A stretch of 64,000 nt of DNA, taken from positions 9,266,698 to 9,330,697 of the forward strand of contig OZ037765.1 in NCBI GenBank assembly GCA_964035545.1. Reading direction: 5' to 3'. A program made the translations under genes and the position numbers. Origin of the DNA: Bugula neritina. Lineage: Eukaryota; Bryozoa; Gymnolaemata; Cheilostomatida; Bugulidae. The notes beneath the pieces are model-generated. The model was not told the origin of the DNA. It saw only the letters and a list, made by a program, of their open reading frames with translations, and ran no database searches. This document shows positions 1 through 10,135 of the stretch, piece by piece; the stretch's first letter is position 1, and each line of letters opens with the position of its first letter.

Positions 1-793
1 TGTCCCATTTTTGTTTAACTATTTGAAACTCACTAATTTAGTGTGTTTAATTTGCACAAATAATCTCAATTGACAGCCATTGACAGCTTTTATCAGATTA
101 GCAATCCCAGAAACCCTGCAAGGCGTAGCAACTCTTTGTCATTACTATACTTTTAAATCACAACATTTTTTAGAATAACATAATATATTATAATTATAGA
201 GTAATTCAATGCTCAACATTGTTATACATGTATCTTATGCAAATTTATATTAGGCACATATATATGTGAAACAGACATGAGAGGTCAGTCTTTAGGGATA
301 TTTATATACTGCAAAATACTGTATATATAATCAGATATTGAGAGAAAGATTTGATGAAAATAATTAGAAAGTTATAAATAATACAAAAAGCCACATCTAG
401 TTGGGTTATTAATCATTTCATGATGCATATATTATTATTATTGGAGAATATTATTGGTGACTTCAATTAGCATCAGCTGGTGTTATTAGTCACAGTTTTA
501 GACATTAAAAGGATCAAGCTTCCTTTTACTTAATGCAATATTCAAAAAGTGTAAAACTTTTTCAGCTGCAGTTAGCATTACGCAAGTTATGACTCTAGTA
601 ACATTACAACATCCAGAGTATCAAAGCCTTAGAGTATTAATTTAAGCAACCCATGTTACTAGATACAAAGCTAATATAACTAAGTACAAATAAGATTGAA
701 AGCTATGACAAATAGAAAAACAATATATATTAGGAGGGAAATGTTACCCATAATATTTAGAGCTGGTGGAGAATAGTTGAAGCAACATAAATA

Positions 794-1391
794 ATGGCAG
801 CAGTTAAATATCTTTTTATGCTGACAGCTTTGTGCTGGTACTGTTGTACCCTAATAGAAGCAGAGTTCACAGAAAGTTGCCTGCTGAAATGTGCTCTCGG
901 AATTGACAGAAACGATATGCAAAGCTCATGGGAAAAAGAACTTTGCGATGCATTCTGTAGAAATCTGTCTGAAGCTGGTGAGTTTCAATCGAGTTACACG
1001 TTCGAAAGTAATGACTTCTAGAAATACAGACAGCTGTTTGTCAATTGAATTATAGCTCACTAATTGTGCAGTATTAACTTATGTCAACTTTTTAGTAATA
1101 ATAATTACTAGCTCATAATTAATACAGCTTATAAAATTTTCAAAATGAATTTAAAATATGAAATGTATATTTTACATAAACATGTTAACTGACCTGTTAA
1201 TATGAACAATTTATTTGTGTAAATAATGGTAAAATTTATGTGTTTTTTAGTATAGCAACATTTTTCTTACATTTTAAGTAACTATAATCACATTATTATT
1301 TTTAACTACAGTGGAGAAACAACGGGCAAAGTACAAATTGAGATCCGAACAAGGAAAAGACAAGTATCTGCCTTTTGGATTTAAACGTTAA
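794..1391 (+). CDS. Small secreted cysteine-rich peptide, copy A
   Basis: Two-exon gene: 794-1007 and 1312-1391, joined in phase 1 (donor gtaatg, acceptor ttaactacag). The predicted product has 97 residues. Residues 1-23 form a clear signal peptide ending IEA. The mature part carries four cysteines as C-x3-C-x17-C-x3-C (SCLLKC ... LCDAFC) with a conserved QSSW between the pairs. The product ends in a basic tail, KDKYLPFGFKR. The spacing suggests a helical hairpin held by two disulfides; that fold is inferred. I do not recognise the family. Without splicing the frame stops at 1019-1021, but copy B uses the aligned donor and its downstream exon aligns with this one, so splicing is preferred. 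Copy A lacks about 26 residues that begin the second exon of copy B. It could be a peptide hormone, a defence peptide or another secreted effector. Confidence 0.72.
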
Positions 1392-1485
1392 TCCCTAATT
1401 TATGCTATGCATTTCTCCATTGAGAACATACATTTATGTACAATTGTCTAATCATTGTAATGTCCAGTATTTTGCTCTTGTGTAC

Positions 1486-1491
1486 AATAAA
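1486..1491 (+). terminator. Poly(A) signal of peptide gene A
   Basis: AATAAA lies about 95 bp after the stop codon at 1389-1391. The same hexamer sits at the aligned position in copy B. Confidence 0.7.
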
Positions 1492-1689
1492 ACTTTAATT
1501 TGTCTGCAAGGAATAATTGAAATCCCAAATCTATAAGCTTAATTTCTTCAAGTTGAGTTTTTAAACCATTTATGACACCAATAAACTTAATTACAGTTTA
1601 CAAGTTAATTTAGTCGGTTATTTGAATGCCAGGAAGAAAATTTGCCACAGATTCAATTTAATAATTCTAAGAGAAAGAATTGAACAGTT

Positions 1690-1998
1690 TTCAGTTGTGG
1701 TGATGTGGCCCCAGACTACATTTATGTGGTCCTCGAAGATATAAAAATAAATTTGTTGCACACGTATAAATTAGACTGGAAAAACCACCTTTTAAATGTC
1801 TTATTTTTATATATGCTAAAAGTAACATATAACCTGCAGTAATTATTGGGATTTTATTGTGTAATGATCCATAAAATAAAGTAACTTAAAAATTACATAT
1901 GCTGTAGCCCCCAGTCCGAGCTAAATGTTATAATGTGGCCCTCGCCATCAAATATTCCATTTCAGTAGTTCTCTCTCTGAAAAGGTTGGACACCCCTG
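1690..1998. mobile_element. hAT-like non-autonomous element remnant
   Basis: Read on the minus strand, the right end is CAGGGGTGTCCAACCTTTT, which matches the terminal inverted repeat typical of hAT elements. It is followed inward by a ggccacatta-type segment. The left part (1700-1735) has a similar ggcccc/tacattt segment. The left terminus and target duplication are not clear, so the element is probably degraded. It contains no coding sequence. Confidence 0.5.
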
Positions 1999-2551
1999 GG
2001 ATAAAGGCTTGATAAACATAATAAATTTATTCATTCAATTTCACTTTGACAATAACCTACTTTTAATTTGGTTGCATTATAATGGATGATAGGAACAGCT
2101 GATAATCTATTTCAAGTGATGCTATTGTGTGGAGCATGTTGCATGCCAGGAATACAAACAGTTTATTATGTGATTTGTATTATGATGCAAGCAAGTGATA
2201 TTATAATGGTAGGAGCGATGACTAAACCAGTCATTGAACAAGATGTAATATCCAGATATTGTGATGAAGTATTAAGTACACAATAAGATCATGATTTAAG
2301 ATAATATAAATAACAATTGTGACTACATGTATATATAACGCTAAAACTATGATTATAGCATATAGCATCATTTACATCTACCAGCAGTGAGGCCCAATAA
2401 ATATAATAACATACTACACTTGTCAAACAGCTTTTACCAGCCTGGCTTGTGTTTACCTCTGTTGGTGGGTTGACTGGTGCACCACTATATGCTTTACTTA
2501 TTTTTTGGTAACTTCAGCTAGTAAGTTGCTTTTTACATCTGTATCAAACAG

Positions 2552-4448
2552 AACCCACCTGCTGCCCCTGATGTACACGATGCAGGTGATGATAGTGAGA
2601 AGGAATTGCCCCCACCACCTCCAGAACTTTCAGCTTTAGATGCTGCTGTTAATGTAGGTCTGCCGGGCTGTCTACTTGGCCTGTGTGTGTTTAAATGCTC
2701 TCTCTCCATATAATGATAATTAGCCAAGTGTGTTGCTGCTTTGATTCAATGCTAACCCACATCCTTGCTCCTGTTTTAACATTTGTTTAGACTTTACCAG
2801 CAATGTTAGAATAGAGAATTATTGTTATATCTGGTTATATGAAGATTAAGTTATAATTCTCTTTTAAATATCTCAGTTACCTATCAGTTACCTATCAGCT
2901 AAAATTCTTCCTTTATAACATTGCTTGGGCCGATGCTTCATTGTTTAGTCAAACTATTAGACTTTTTGTTTTAGATTTCATTCTTTTTATACAGTTTGCT
3001 GTTGATGAATTCTCATGTGTTGAAAATTTAGTTTGTAATCATTATCTTAGTCTGCTAGTGCTGATGACCCCTCTCAATCAAATACTTCTTCCACCCCTGA
3101 GACTGAAGCACCCTAAACTGAAATTAGCGAGGCTGAGCCTGAGGAACCTGTCTCAGCTGAGGCTGCAGAAGAGGCCCCTCCTCCGGCAAAGGTAATATGC
3201 TCTTTGATTGGCTGCTAAATCAATACTTAGTAGGAAAACAAATTATCATGCGTATTTTGCTATTCTAATTGGTAATACAATAGGGTAAAGTTTCCTCAAC
3301 AACTTTTGATGAAGTTTGAGAGAGCTGTAGGTTTAAGACAATTACCAGTGGATAATCCTTCATCTTGTCTATAAAGATATTTTGCCAACAACCAATAGGC
3401 TCTGCCTTTATAAGTGTTTATTTCGTTGCAAATGATTTTAAGTCAAAAGTTTATTAAATTGAATATTTTTGCAGTAGAAGATTGACATATTAGCATGAGC
3501 CCCAAAACCAGTAGATGCTCCTGCAGAGAATGGCATTGCCGACCTTCCCCAACCAACAGTATGTTGTAATTATAACCTGCGGCTACGATGTCATTGAATT
3601 GTCAATCAGAACTGAGTATAAATCTGTAGTGTGAGGTATGAACCAGCAGATACTGGTCAGGTGTCATCCTACTTAGACGGTTCCCACATGGGCGCTTCCC
3701 ACTTAGACGATATTTATAGGTTTTAGTGTGATGTATGTATTTTATGCTATTATTTAGCACATAATAGAAAGCAAAGAAGCCATCAGCAAGCCACTTACAG
3801 TAACAATGCTTTTATAAGAAGCCATCTTGCACAAACCTTAAACTTAAAAGTAAAAGATAGACAAAATATAATGGGAAAGAAATATCAAATATGTTTATTA
3901 AGTAGTATATTAAAAAAGATTTCAGACAAAAATGGCACAATAAAGTTGCAATATAGCAGTATGTGATATGCATAAAATGGATTTGTGCATTTTATTTTGT
4001 TATTCTGAATAAAATAAACTGTAGCTAAATTAGCATTGGGTTAAAGCAAATGGCTGGCTTGGTAGCTTATTTCATGTTTATATAGCAGTAAATGCAACAG
4101 TTACATAATTATGTATATTACTATATATATTGTACTAAAATAAAAAAAATCGTCCGAGTGGAAAACGTTCAAGTGGGAAACGTCCAAGTGGGATGAAACC
4201 ACTGGTCATCTAGTGCATTGTCAGTTAGCTGCTGTTTTCTTATTTACCTTTTTTAAAAAAATTGCAATTGTTGTTAGTTTTATAATCTTGAATCTCTAAA
4301 TTGTGTACAGGAGACCAAGCCAGATGTGGTGCCGAAGATGACTGCTGCTCAGATGAGAGAAGCACTAGCCAAGAATAAGAAACCTGATCCTCGTAAAGAT
4401 AAGTCCATTGCAACTAAAGATAAACTGAAGATGTTCCAAAACCTGTAG
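2552..4448 (+). pseudogene. Decayed Pro/Glu/Ala-rich gene with three in-frame stops
   Basis: Four exon-like blocks, all in phase 0 with plausible splice sites: 2552-2653, 3051-3191, 3475-3558 and 4311-4448. Read in one frame they give an acidic, Pro/Ala-rich chain: ELPPPPPELSALDAAVN, then SASADDPSQS ... EEPVSAEAAEEAPPPAK, then APKPVDAPAENGIADLPQPT. The lysine-rich tail contains MTAAQMREALAKNKKPDPRK and ends KLKMFQNL. The frame is interrupted by taa at 3114-3116, tag at 3475-3477 and tga at 3496-3498, yet the codon structure and the four-exon phase are kept on both sides. Three different stop codons argue against recoding, so this looks like a gene that lost function fairly recently, or an assembly of a null copy. 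The 5' exons with the start were not found. I do not recognise the family. A DNA element has inserted in its last intron. Confidence 0.6.
3660..4200. mobile_element. 541-bp non-autonomous DNA transposon with 8-bp target duplication
   Basis: The ends are inverted repeats of about 55 bp: the left starts GGTGTCATCCTACTTAGACG, and the right, reverse-complemented, starts GGTTTCATCCCACTTGGACG. Each arm contains about three degenerate copies of a 17-18 bp subunit of the type cccacttggacgttt. The element is flanked on both sides by the 8-bp direct repeat actggtca (3652-3659 and 4201-4208), a target-site duplication. There is no transposase. An 8-bp duplication fits hAT, P or Merlin-type superfamilies; which one is unresolved. 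It lies in the last intron of the decayed gene. Confidence 0.8.
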
Positions 4449-5155
4449 GAAACACTCCTTGAGAGAGAGAGTTGTCTACTCTGATAAAGCAATAACTGTG
4501 CTGACACATATTTCTAAATTTGTGTGTGATTACATTATTTTGTCATATTATATTGGCTTTTCATATATATCAAGATATTTCTTGGTTTGTCATTATTAGA
4601 ATTGTCTTTTCTTTGTTTCCATTTTCATAATGTAATTTTTGATGCAATCAGATTTTAAACAAAATTGCTTTGATGTTAGTTTCATACATTTAGCATCTAT
4701 ACAAAATTTTATATATGTAAAACTAACATTAGATGTTTCAACTTTATTCTCTTCAAAGATATTACTGATTGCACTCTGTTACTGCGCTATTTATTATACG
4801 GTCACTGGTTTTGAATGGAATTTAAAAGTAATCATTTTGATATTCTAGAATTAGCATTTGTATCGGCAATTATGGGAAACTGTTCTGTTTCAATCATCGT
4901 AATTCATATTTTTTCGGCTATAAGACTATTGATTGTTTATAATTTATAGTGTGACAATTCTTATATTACTTTATGGTGATTTAAGAAATAAATTATGATT
5001 TTTACTTATCACCAACTATATAAGCTCAGTTTTCTAAATGCATATTTCGATATAACTCGGACTATAAGACACCGAGACCCCTTTTCCCCATTCCTACCAT
5101 AAAAAGAATTGTATCCAGAAATAAACATAATGACAGCCTGCTGCTACTATGAACA
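4449..5155. other. AT-rich intergenic stretch, no gene seen
   Basis: The 3' flank of the decayed gene. The longest open frame (4639-4848) is an AT-rich hydrophobic run with no splice context or family resemblance. A C-run sits just beyond, near 5238. Confidence 0.5.
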
Positions 5156-5750
5156 CTAAGTCAAGTCCCAAGACCTCTCGGAGAGAGTAGTTGTTGGACC
5201 CTCAGATCTATCCAGGCTCAGAAATCCACTACTATCTCCCCCCCCCGTACAGAGCTCCTGGACAGTGCGCAACAGGAAACCCTGCAGGTACAGGCTCCAA
5301 TCGCAGGCGATAGCATTGAAGATGTTAATACGGGTATTCATGTTATGGGTTGAGGATTTCATAGATTTAAGTGTGTTATTTAAGATTGGAAATAAATCAT
5401 CATTAGCAGTAATACAACACAACAAAGAAATTCTCTGTGACTGTCTGCCCTTTCTTAATGTTTCTAGGCCTAGGTCAAATTTGGCATCTGTTACCGATAC
5501 TTCTCTATCTTTTAAATTTTTAATGAACCGCACAGCCCTATTTTGAGTAACTTCTAATTTTGTTATTAGATGTTTATTGCACGGGTCCCATACTTAGCAG
5601 CATATTCCAAGAAAGGTCTACAAAAAGTTTTATATGCAAGAATTTTAACATTTTCTGAGGCATTTCCTAGTGTGAGCTTGATTAAACCTAATACTCTGTA
5701 TGCCAGATATTTATGTTTAGAAAATTTTTGCCCCTGACAGCCGAATCCAA
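5156..5750 (-). pseudogene. Non-LTR retrotransposon fossil (C-terminal RT region)
   Basis: Read on the minus strand from about 5745, the translation gives YLAYRVLGLIKL, then KTFCRPFLEYA, then after a frameshift near 5590-5600 WDPCNKHLITKLE, NRAVRFIKNLKDREVSV and LGLETLRKGRQSQRISLL. This series (R-P-x-L-E-Y-A, WDP, R-A-x-R-F, L-x-L-x-L-x-x-R-R) is the conserved region just after the palm of jockey/CR1-type non-LTR reverse transcriptases. Only the 3' end of the element is present, as expected for 5'-truncated copies. The last part (SLYLQGFLLRTVQ) resembles the usual SFLPRTV motif. The frameshift makes it a dead copy. Confidence 0.8.
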
Positions 5751-6794
5751 TAGCAGTCCTCAGACTAGCAATCTAGCATAGGCCTACTAACCATATAGCA
5801 ACACCACAGCTATGCTAACTCAATAACATGAATTTGAAACTTTAACCTTGAAAAGGTTAGCTGACGCATGTGGTTTTCAAACTGCCATTTCTAATATTGT
5901 GCATGTCCCATTTTTGTTCAACGGTTTAAAGAGAAATTAATCTGTCAGCCATTGATTTAGTGTATTTTACATAAATAAATTCAATTAACAGTCATTGACA
6001 GCTTCTACCAGATTCGCAATCTTAACTACCTTGCAAGAAAGCAGCATAATATATAAAATATATTATATAGAATATTATTTATTAGAATTATTAATCAATT
6101 TAATGCAGTAATTAATCAAAATTGTAATATCTTATACAATTTTATATTTTGCATGTTTAACTGAATTTGCTAACTTTACCAACTTATCGTAACGTACAGA
6201 AGAAGTATATTTAATAGTTGCTAGACTGGTTGCTTAAAACAAATGCAAAAGGTCAGGCTTTAGAGCTATTTATATATCTACTATAAAATACTATACATAA
6301 TATTATTAAATTATGTGAAAGATTTGCTGAGAATAATTGGAAAGTTATAAATAACACAAGTGCAATATCAGAAGCCACATCTAGTTGGGTTATTAATTAT
6401 TCCATTATGCATATATTATTAGTATTGGAGAATATTATTGGTATCTTCAATTAGCAGCAGCAGCTGGTGTTATTGGTCACAGTTGTAGACAGTAAAAGGA
6501 TCAAGCTTCCTTTTACTTAATGTAATATTCAGAAAATGTAAAGCCTTTTCAGCTGTTTGCATTACAGATGCTATCGATTCTAGTAACATTACGACATCCA
6601 GAGTATCAAAGCCTTAGAGTATTCATTTAAGAAACTCATATTACTTAATACAAAGTTACTATCGCTAAGTATGAATAAGATTAAAGGCTATGGCAAATAA
6701 AGAAACAATTAATGTACTTACCATATATATTTAGGTGAGAAATACTACCAATGACATTTAGAGCTGGTGGAGAATAGTTGAAGCAACATAAATA

Positions 6795-7552
6795 ATGGCA
6801 GCAGTTAAATACCTTTTTATGCTGACAGTTTTGTGCTGGTACTGTTGTACTCTAATAGAAGCAGGGGTCATAGAAAGTTGTCTGAGTAAATGTGTAGCAG
6901 AAGTTGACGAAAAAGACGTGCAAAGCTCATGGGCAAAAATATTGTGCAATGCTAGGTGCGGAAATCTGTATCCAGAAAGTGGCTTTCAACCAAGTTACAC
7001 ATTCCAAGGTAATGATTTCAGAAATACAGACAGCTGTTTGACAATTAAATACTCAACTAATTGTATAGTTTCAACTTATGTGACCTTCCTTTCAGATATT
7101 TTAGTCTAATTGTAGCTCATAATTAATACAGCTTATGAATTTATTAAATTTTTAAAATAAAGCCTAGTAAAAATTTAAAGGTATATTTTATATACAAATT
7201 TCAACTGATTTATTATCTATGAACAGTTTATTTGTGCAAACAATATAATATGATTAAATTTATGTGTTTTCTATTAAGAGCAGTTATCTTTTATTTTTTA
7301 ATTAATTATAACCACATTGCTTTAAATTATAGATTCTAAGCATAGACTTTTAAAATAAATCTTATATTTAATTACAAGCCCTACATTATTTATACTGTAG
7401 ATTCAGATGCAGCAGCAAGCAGTGGTCCAATTGACAAAAGAAAATGGACTTGGGTCTGGGATGACAGCGAAACCAAGAAGGAGAAACAAGCCTGGGAAGA
7501 TTACAAAAAGAGATACGTTGATGGAAAAAACAAGTTTCTGCATTTTGGATAA
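6795..7552 (+). CDS. Small secreted cysteine-rich peptide, copy B
   Basis: Two-exon gene: 6795-7008 and 7401-7552, phase 1 (donor AAG|gtaatg, acceptor tatactgtag). The predicted product has 121 residues. The signal peptide differs from copy A at one residue, whereas the mature part differs at roughly half of its positions. The four cysteines (SCLSKC ... LCNARC; C-x3-C-x17-C-x3-C) and QSSW are kept. The second exon adds a Trp-rich segment (KWTWVWDD) after a dibasic GPIDKR, then a second basic site (YKKR). It ends KNKFLHFG followed directly by the stop codon. A C-terminal Phe-Gly is the classic precursor of a phenylalanine amide, so cleavage at KKR and amidation of the tail are plausible. This suggests, but does not prove, a neuropeptide-like precursor. 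A shorter acceptor near 7332 would run into stops and is not favoured. Confidence 0.72.
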
Positions 7553-7644
7553 ACATTAATATGCTATGCATTCCTCCATTGAAAACATACATTTGTGTAC
7601 AACAGTCTAATTATTGTAATGTCTAGTATTTTGCTCTTGTTTAC

Positions 7645-7650
7645 AATAAA
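7645..7650 (+). terminator. Poly(A) signal of peptide gene B
   Basis: AATAAA about 95 bp beyond the stop, in the position equivalent to that in copy A. Confidence 0.7.
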
Positions 7651-8701
7651 ACTTTAATTTATCTGCAAAAAATAATTGAAGTCTCAAATCTAACTTTGTT
7701 CAAGTTGAGATTTTAAACCATTTATGACAAAAAATAAGCTTAATTACAGTTTCCTAGTTTATTTAGTCTGTTATTTGAATACCAGAAAGAAAATTAGCCA
7801 CAGATTCAATCTCAGTTTATGCAGTTTATAGTTATGGTGATTAATTCAATATAATTTGTATTATAAAGACAAAATGAAGAAAATATCATTCAACAAGTTG
7901 ATAGTTTTATATAATTAAAATTTTACAGTCTGCTATAGATAAAAACAATAAATTAAAATGCAACGTAATGTATAATACAATTATTAATGTGTACCACGTT
8001 TCCAATGGGGCACTTTTAACAGATGAAAAGATGTGTAGAAATGTTTCTGGCTTTTGTTCTTTTGAATCTGCAAGATTTTAAATGTTTTTTTAAGATACAT
8101 AGTGTGATTTTTAATAGTTAAAGAACAAGTAATAATTACTGCTTTGAATGTGTTTATTATTGGAATAGGATATGTTGTCTCAAACTGCATAAATACATTT
8201 ATTAGGCATGGAAATTTAAGTGACTAACATGCTGACAGAAATTTGTGTAGTCAAAACGTTTGCAAGAAATAAGTTTTCTTACAGAAATAAGTTTTCGAAA
8301 TAAGTTTATACACAGCATTAATAAACAGGTAGCTATTGACCTCATGTAGATAAATTCCTGTTGTTTAAACTCTTAACAGTATAACTGGCTGATGGTTAAT
8401 TATTAATTCAAACAGATTAAATGAAAACTCATTGGGACTGACAATGACTGTCTGCAGCCACTCTTTCAAAATACTAAAGAGTACAAAATGTATATTTGAT
8501 TCATATACGAAAAAGTTTGTATGCAATATATGAAAAGATGTTAATAGCTAAAACCGATGTTTTGTTTAAATGCTTTATTGCATCAATAAGTTTAATGAGA
8601 AAGTAGATAATATAGGTTGTCATTCAAAATATGGTAATGATGCGCTAATAGTGGAGCTAGTGGATGCCCAGGTCCAAAATGGTCAGCAACTTCTCAGTCA
8701 A

Positions 8702-8872
8702 CTAACATCTCTCCGTCAAGAAGGCTACAGTGTACACCGCCCTGAATGCTCTGAAATTAGATTGATTTTTGAGATCAGGTTTTAGCCTATTCCATAGTGC
8801 AGACTTCTGGTAACATATACTTGATCTGCTAATGAGAGATGTCCTTTTTGCTAAAGACTCCTTCGGGTGCTA
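8702..8872 (-). pseudogene. Non-LTR retrotransposon 3'-end fossil
   Basis: The minus-strand translation includes KRTSLISRSSICYQKSALWN followed by RLKPDLKNQSNFRAFRAV, and stops at 8704-8702. A basic stretch, then S-x-L-W-N-x-L-x-x-D-L-x-N and F-x-x-F, is the typical C-terminus of CR1/L2/jockey-like reverse transcriptases. The upstream LAPEGVFS part is in another frame, so the copy is broken. Only the extreme 3' end survives. Confidence 0.7.
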
Positions 8873-9785
8873 ATTAATCAAAAAGCTATTGATGAATAAT
8901 ACCATTATTCAAATTATTGTAATAATCAATTTTGCATTTCAACTAAATGACAGCATCACGAACTAATGAAAATGACACGTTAAGACAATACACACATGGT
9001 GTTTTCTTATAAATGTATTCATAATTAATGTTTAGCCACATTAATATTGCACTGCATTTTCGTGTCAGCTTCTTTTGGCCTAAAAGCTCCTGGCAACATT
9101 AAAACTTAAAGTTAACTTTTCTATCAAATGGGGTACATTCCTGATACAGGCTGAATCTGCCACAATAAAATGAAATATAGTTTTTTATATCTAAAGATTT
9201 ACTAAGAAAAACTTTTCTTAGATTTTTAAAGGAAACTTATTATTTTTAGCTTGTAACTTGTGCAAGAAAACAGTTCTGATAACTACGTTGTATAGCAACA
9301 CTACACTATACCTACACTTTAAAACTCCACCCATACTCGGTAGATATTATATAAGTTCTTATTCAATTCACACTATAATGGTGAGCATAGTATGGCGAAG
9401 AAGCAAATACTGGCAAAAATGAAAAAACATGTCAATATTAAAAATTAAACGAAGATGACAAAAACAAATGATTCATAGGTGTAACATTTTGAATCATCTA
9501 ACTAAATGCTGCAGATAAATTACCCCAAGCAATATGTTTCCCTGAAAATGTCAACCTGATCATATTAACCTCATCAGATAAAAAATAACAGAATCAGAGA
9601 GCTATAATCTTAGACGCTTGAAACTAAGGATTGTGTGACAGTTTGTATTAACATCATATACTGGTGTTTGTTTACCACATCAGCCTGAATGAAAATAATA
9701 TAGAAAAACAAATATCACCAGCAAATTAAGTCAAAACTCATTACTAAGTCATTTGTTGACAAGCTTGCTTTTGTAATTGGTAACT

Positions 9786-9854
9786 GCAGATCAGCGTGAG
9801 GATAAAGCTATCCTTGCCATTGGTAACGACAGCTTTATCCTCACGCTGATCTGC
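9786..9854. repeat. Perfect 24-bp inverted repeat (hairpin)
   Basis: Arms 9786-9809 and 9831-9854 are exact reverse complements (arm begins gcagatcagcgtgagg), separated by 21 bp. There are no mismatches. It could be a small foldback element, a hairpin RNA locus or a recent local inversion; the sequence alone does not decide. Confidence 0.9.
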
Positions 9855-10076
9855 GAGCATATCAGCTATGCTGAAGCTGTTTCCCATCCCAATTATTATT
9901 ATCTATTGGATGAGTAAAATAAAACACTATCAACTGCTCTAAGTGAGAACCAAATCTTAGCGTGTTGCAGTTTAGCTCAAAAAGTTTGGTTGACTTAATT
10001 CAGTTTGGAGTTCGTACATATATATGTATATATAACACATGCAAATACAAATATGCATATACAGTATAATATATAT

Positions 10077-10135
10077 ATAATACATTAATATATGCATATA
10101 ATACATGCATATAATACATGCATATAATACATACA
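10077..10135. repeat. Short AT-rich tandem array (13-bp unit)
   Basis: Three to four copies of atgcatataatac, preceded by an atatat tract and followed by a short gtgtgt run. A simple repeat with no gene nearby. Confidence 0.8.

Larger units (their letters stand above)
1..1658 (+). repeat. Tandem duplication unit A (contains peptide gene A)
   Basis: This stretch aligns along nearly its whole length with 5905-7815. The match starts at the very first base (tgtcccatttttgtt in both) and runs through the shared 5' flank, the coding exons, the poly(A) signal and about 160 bp of 3' flank, ending near the shared phrase gccacagattcaat. The similarity begins at the window edge, so the unit may extend further left and more copies may lie outside. 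No second gene is visible in the 790 bp upstream of the start codon. Confidence 0.85.
5905..7815 (+). repeat. Tandem duplication unit B (contains peptide gene B)
   Basis: Second copy of the unit at 1-1658, same orientation, starting about 5.9 kb downstream. It is longer because of small insertions in the flank, the intron and the second coding exon. The non-coding 5' flank is strongly conserved between units, including the phrases cattgacagc, ggatcaagcttccttttact and gagctggtggagaatagttg. Confidence 0.85.

Noticed and set aside
2086-2286. 66-codon open frame upstream of the decayed gene
   Set aside because: No splice junction joins it to the 2552 exon in frame with similar composition, and no signal or domain is visible.
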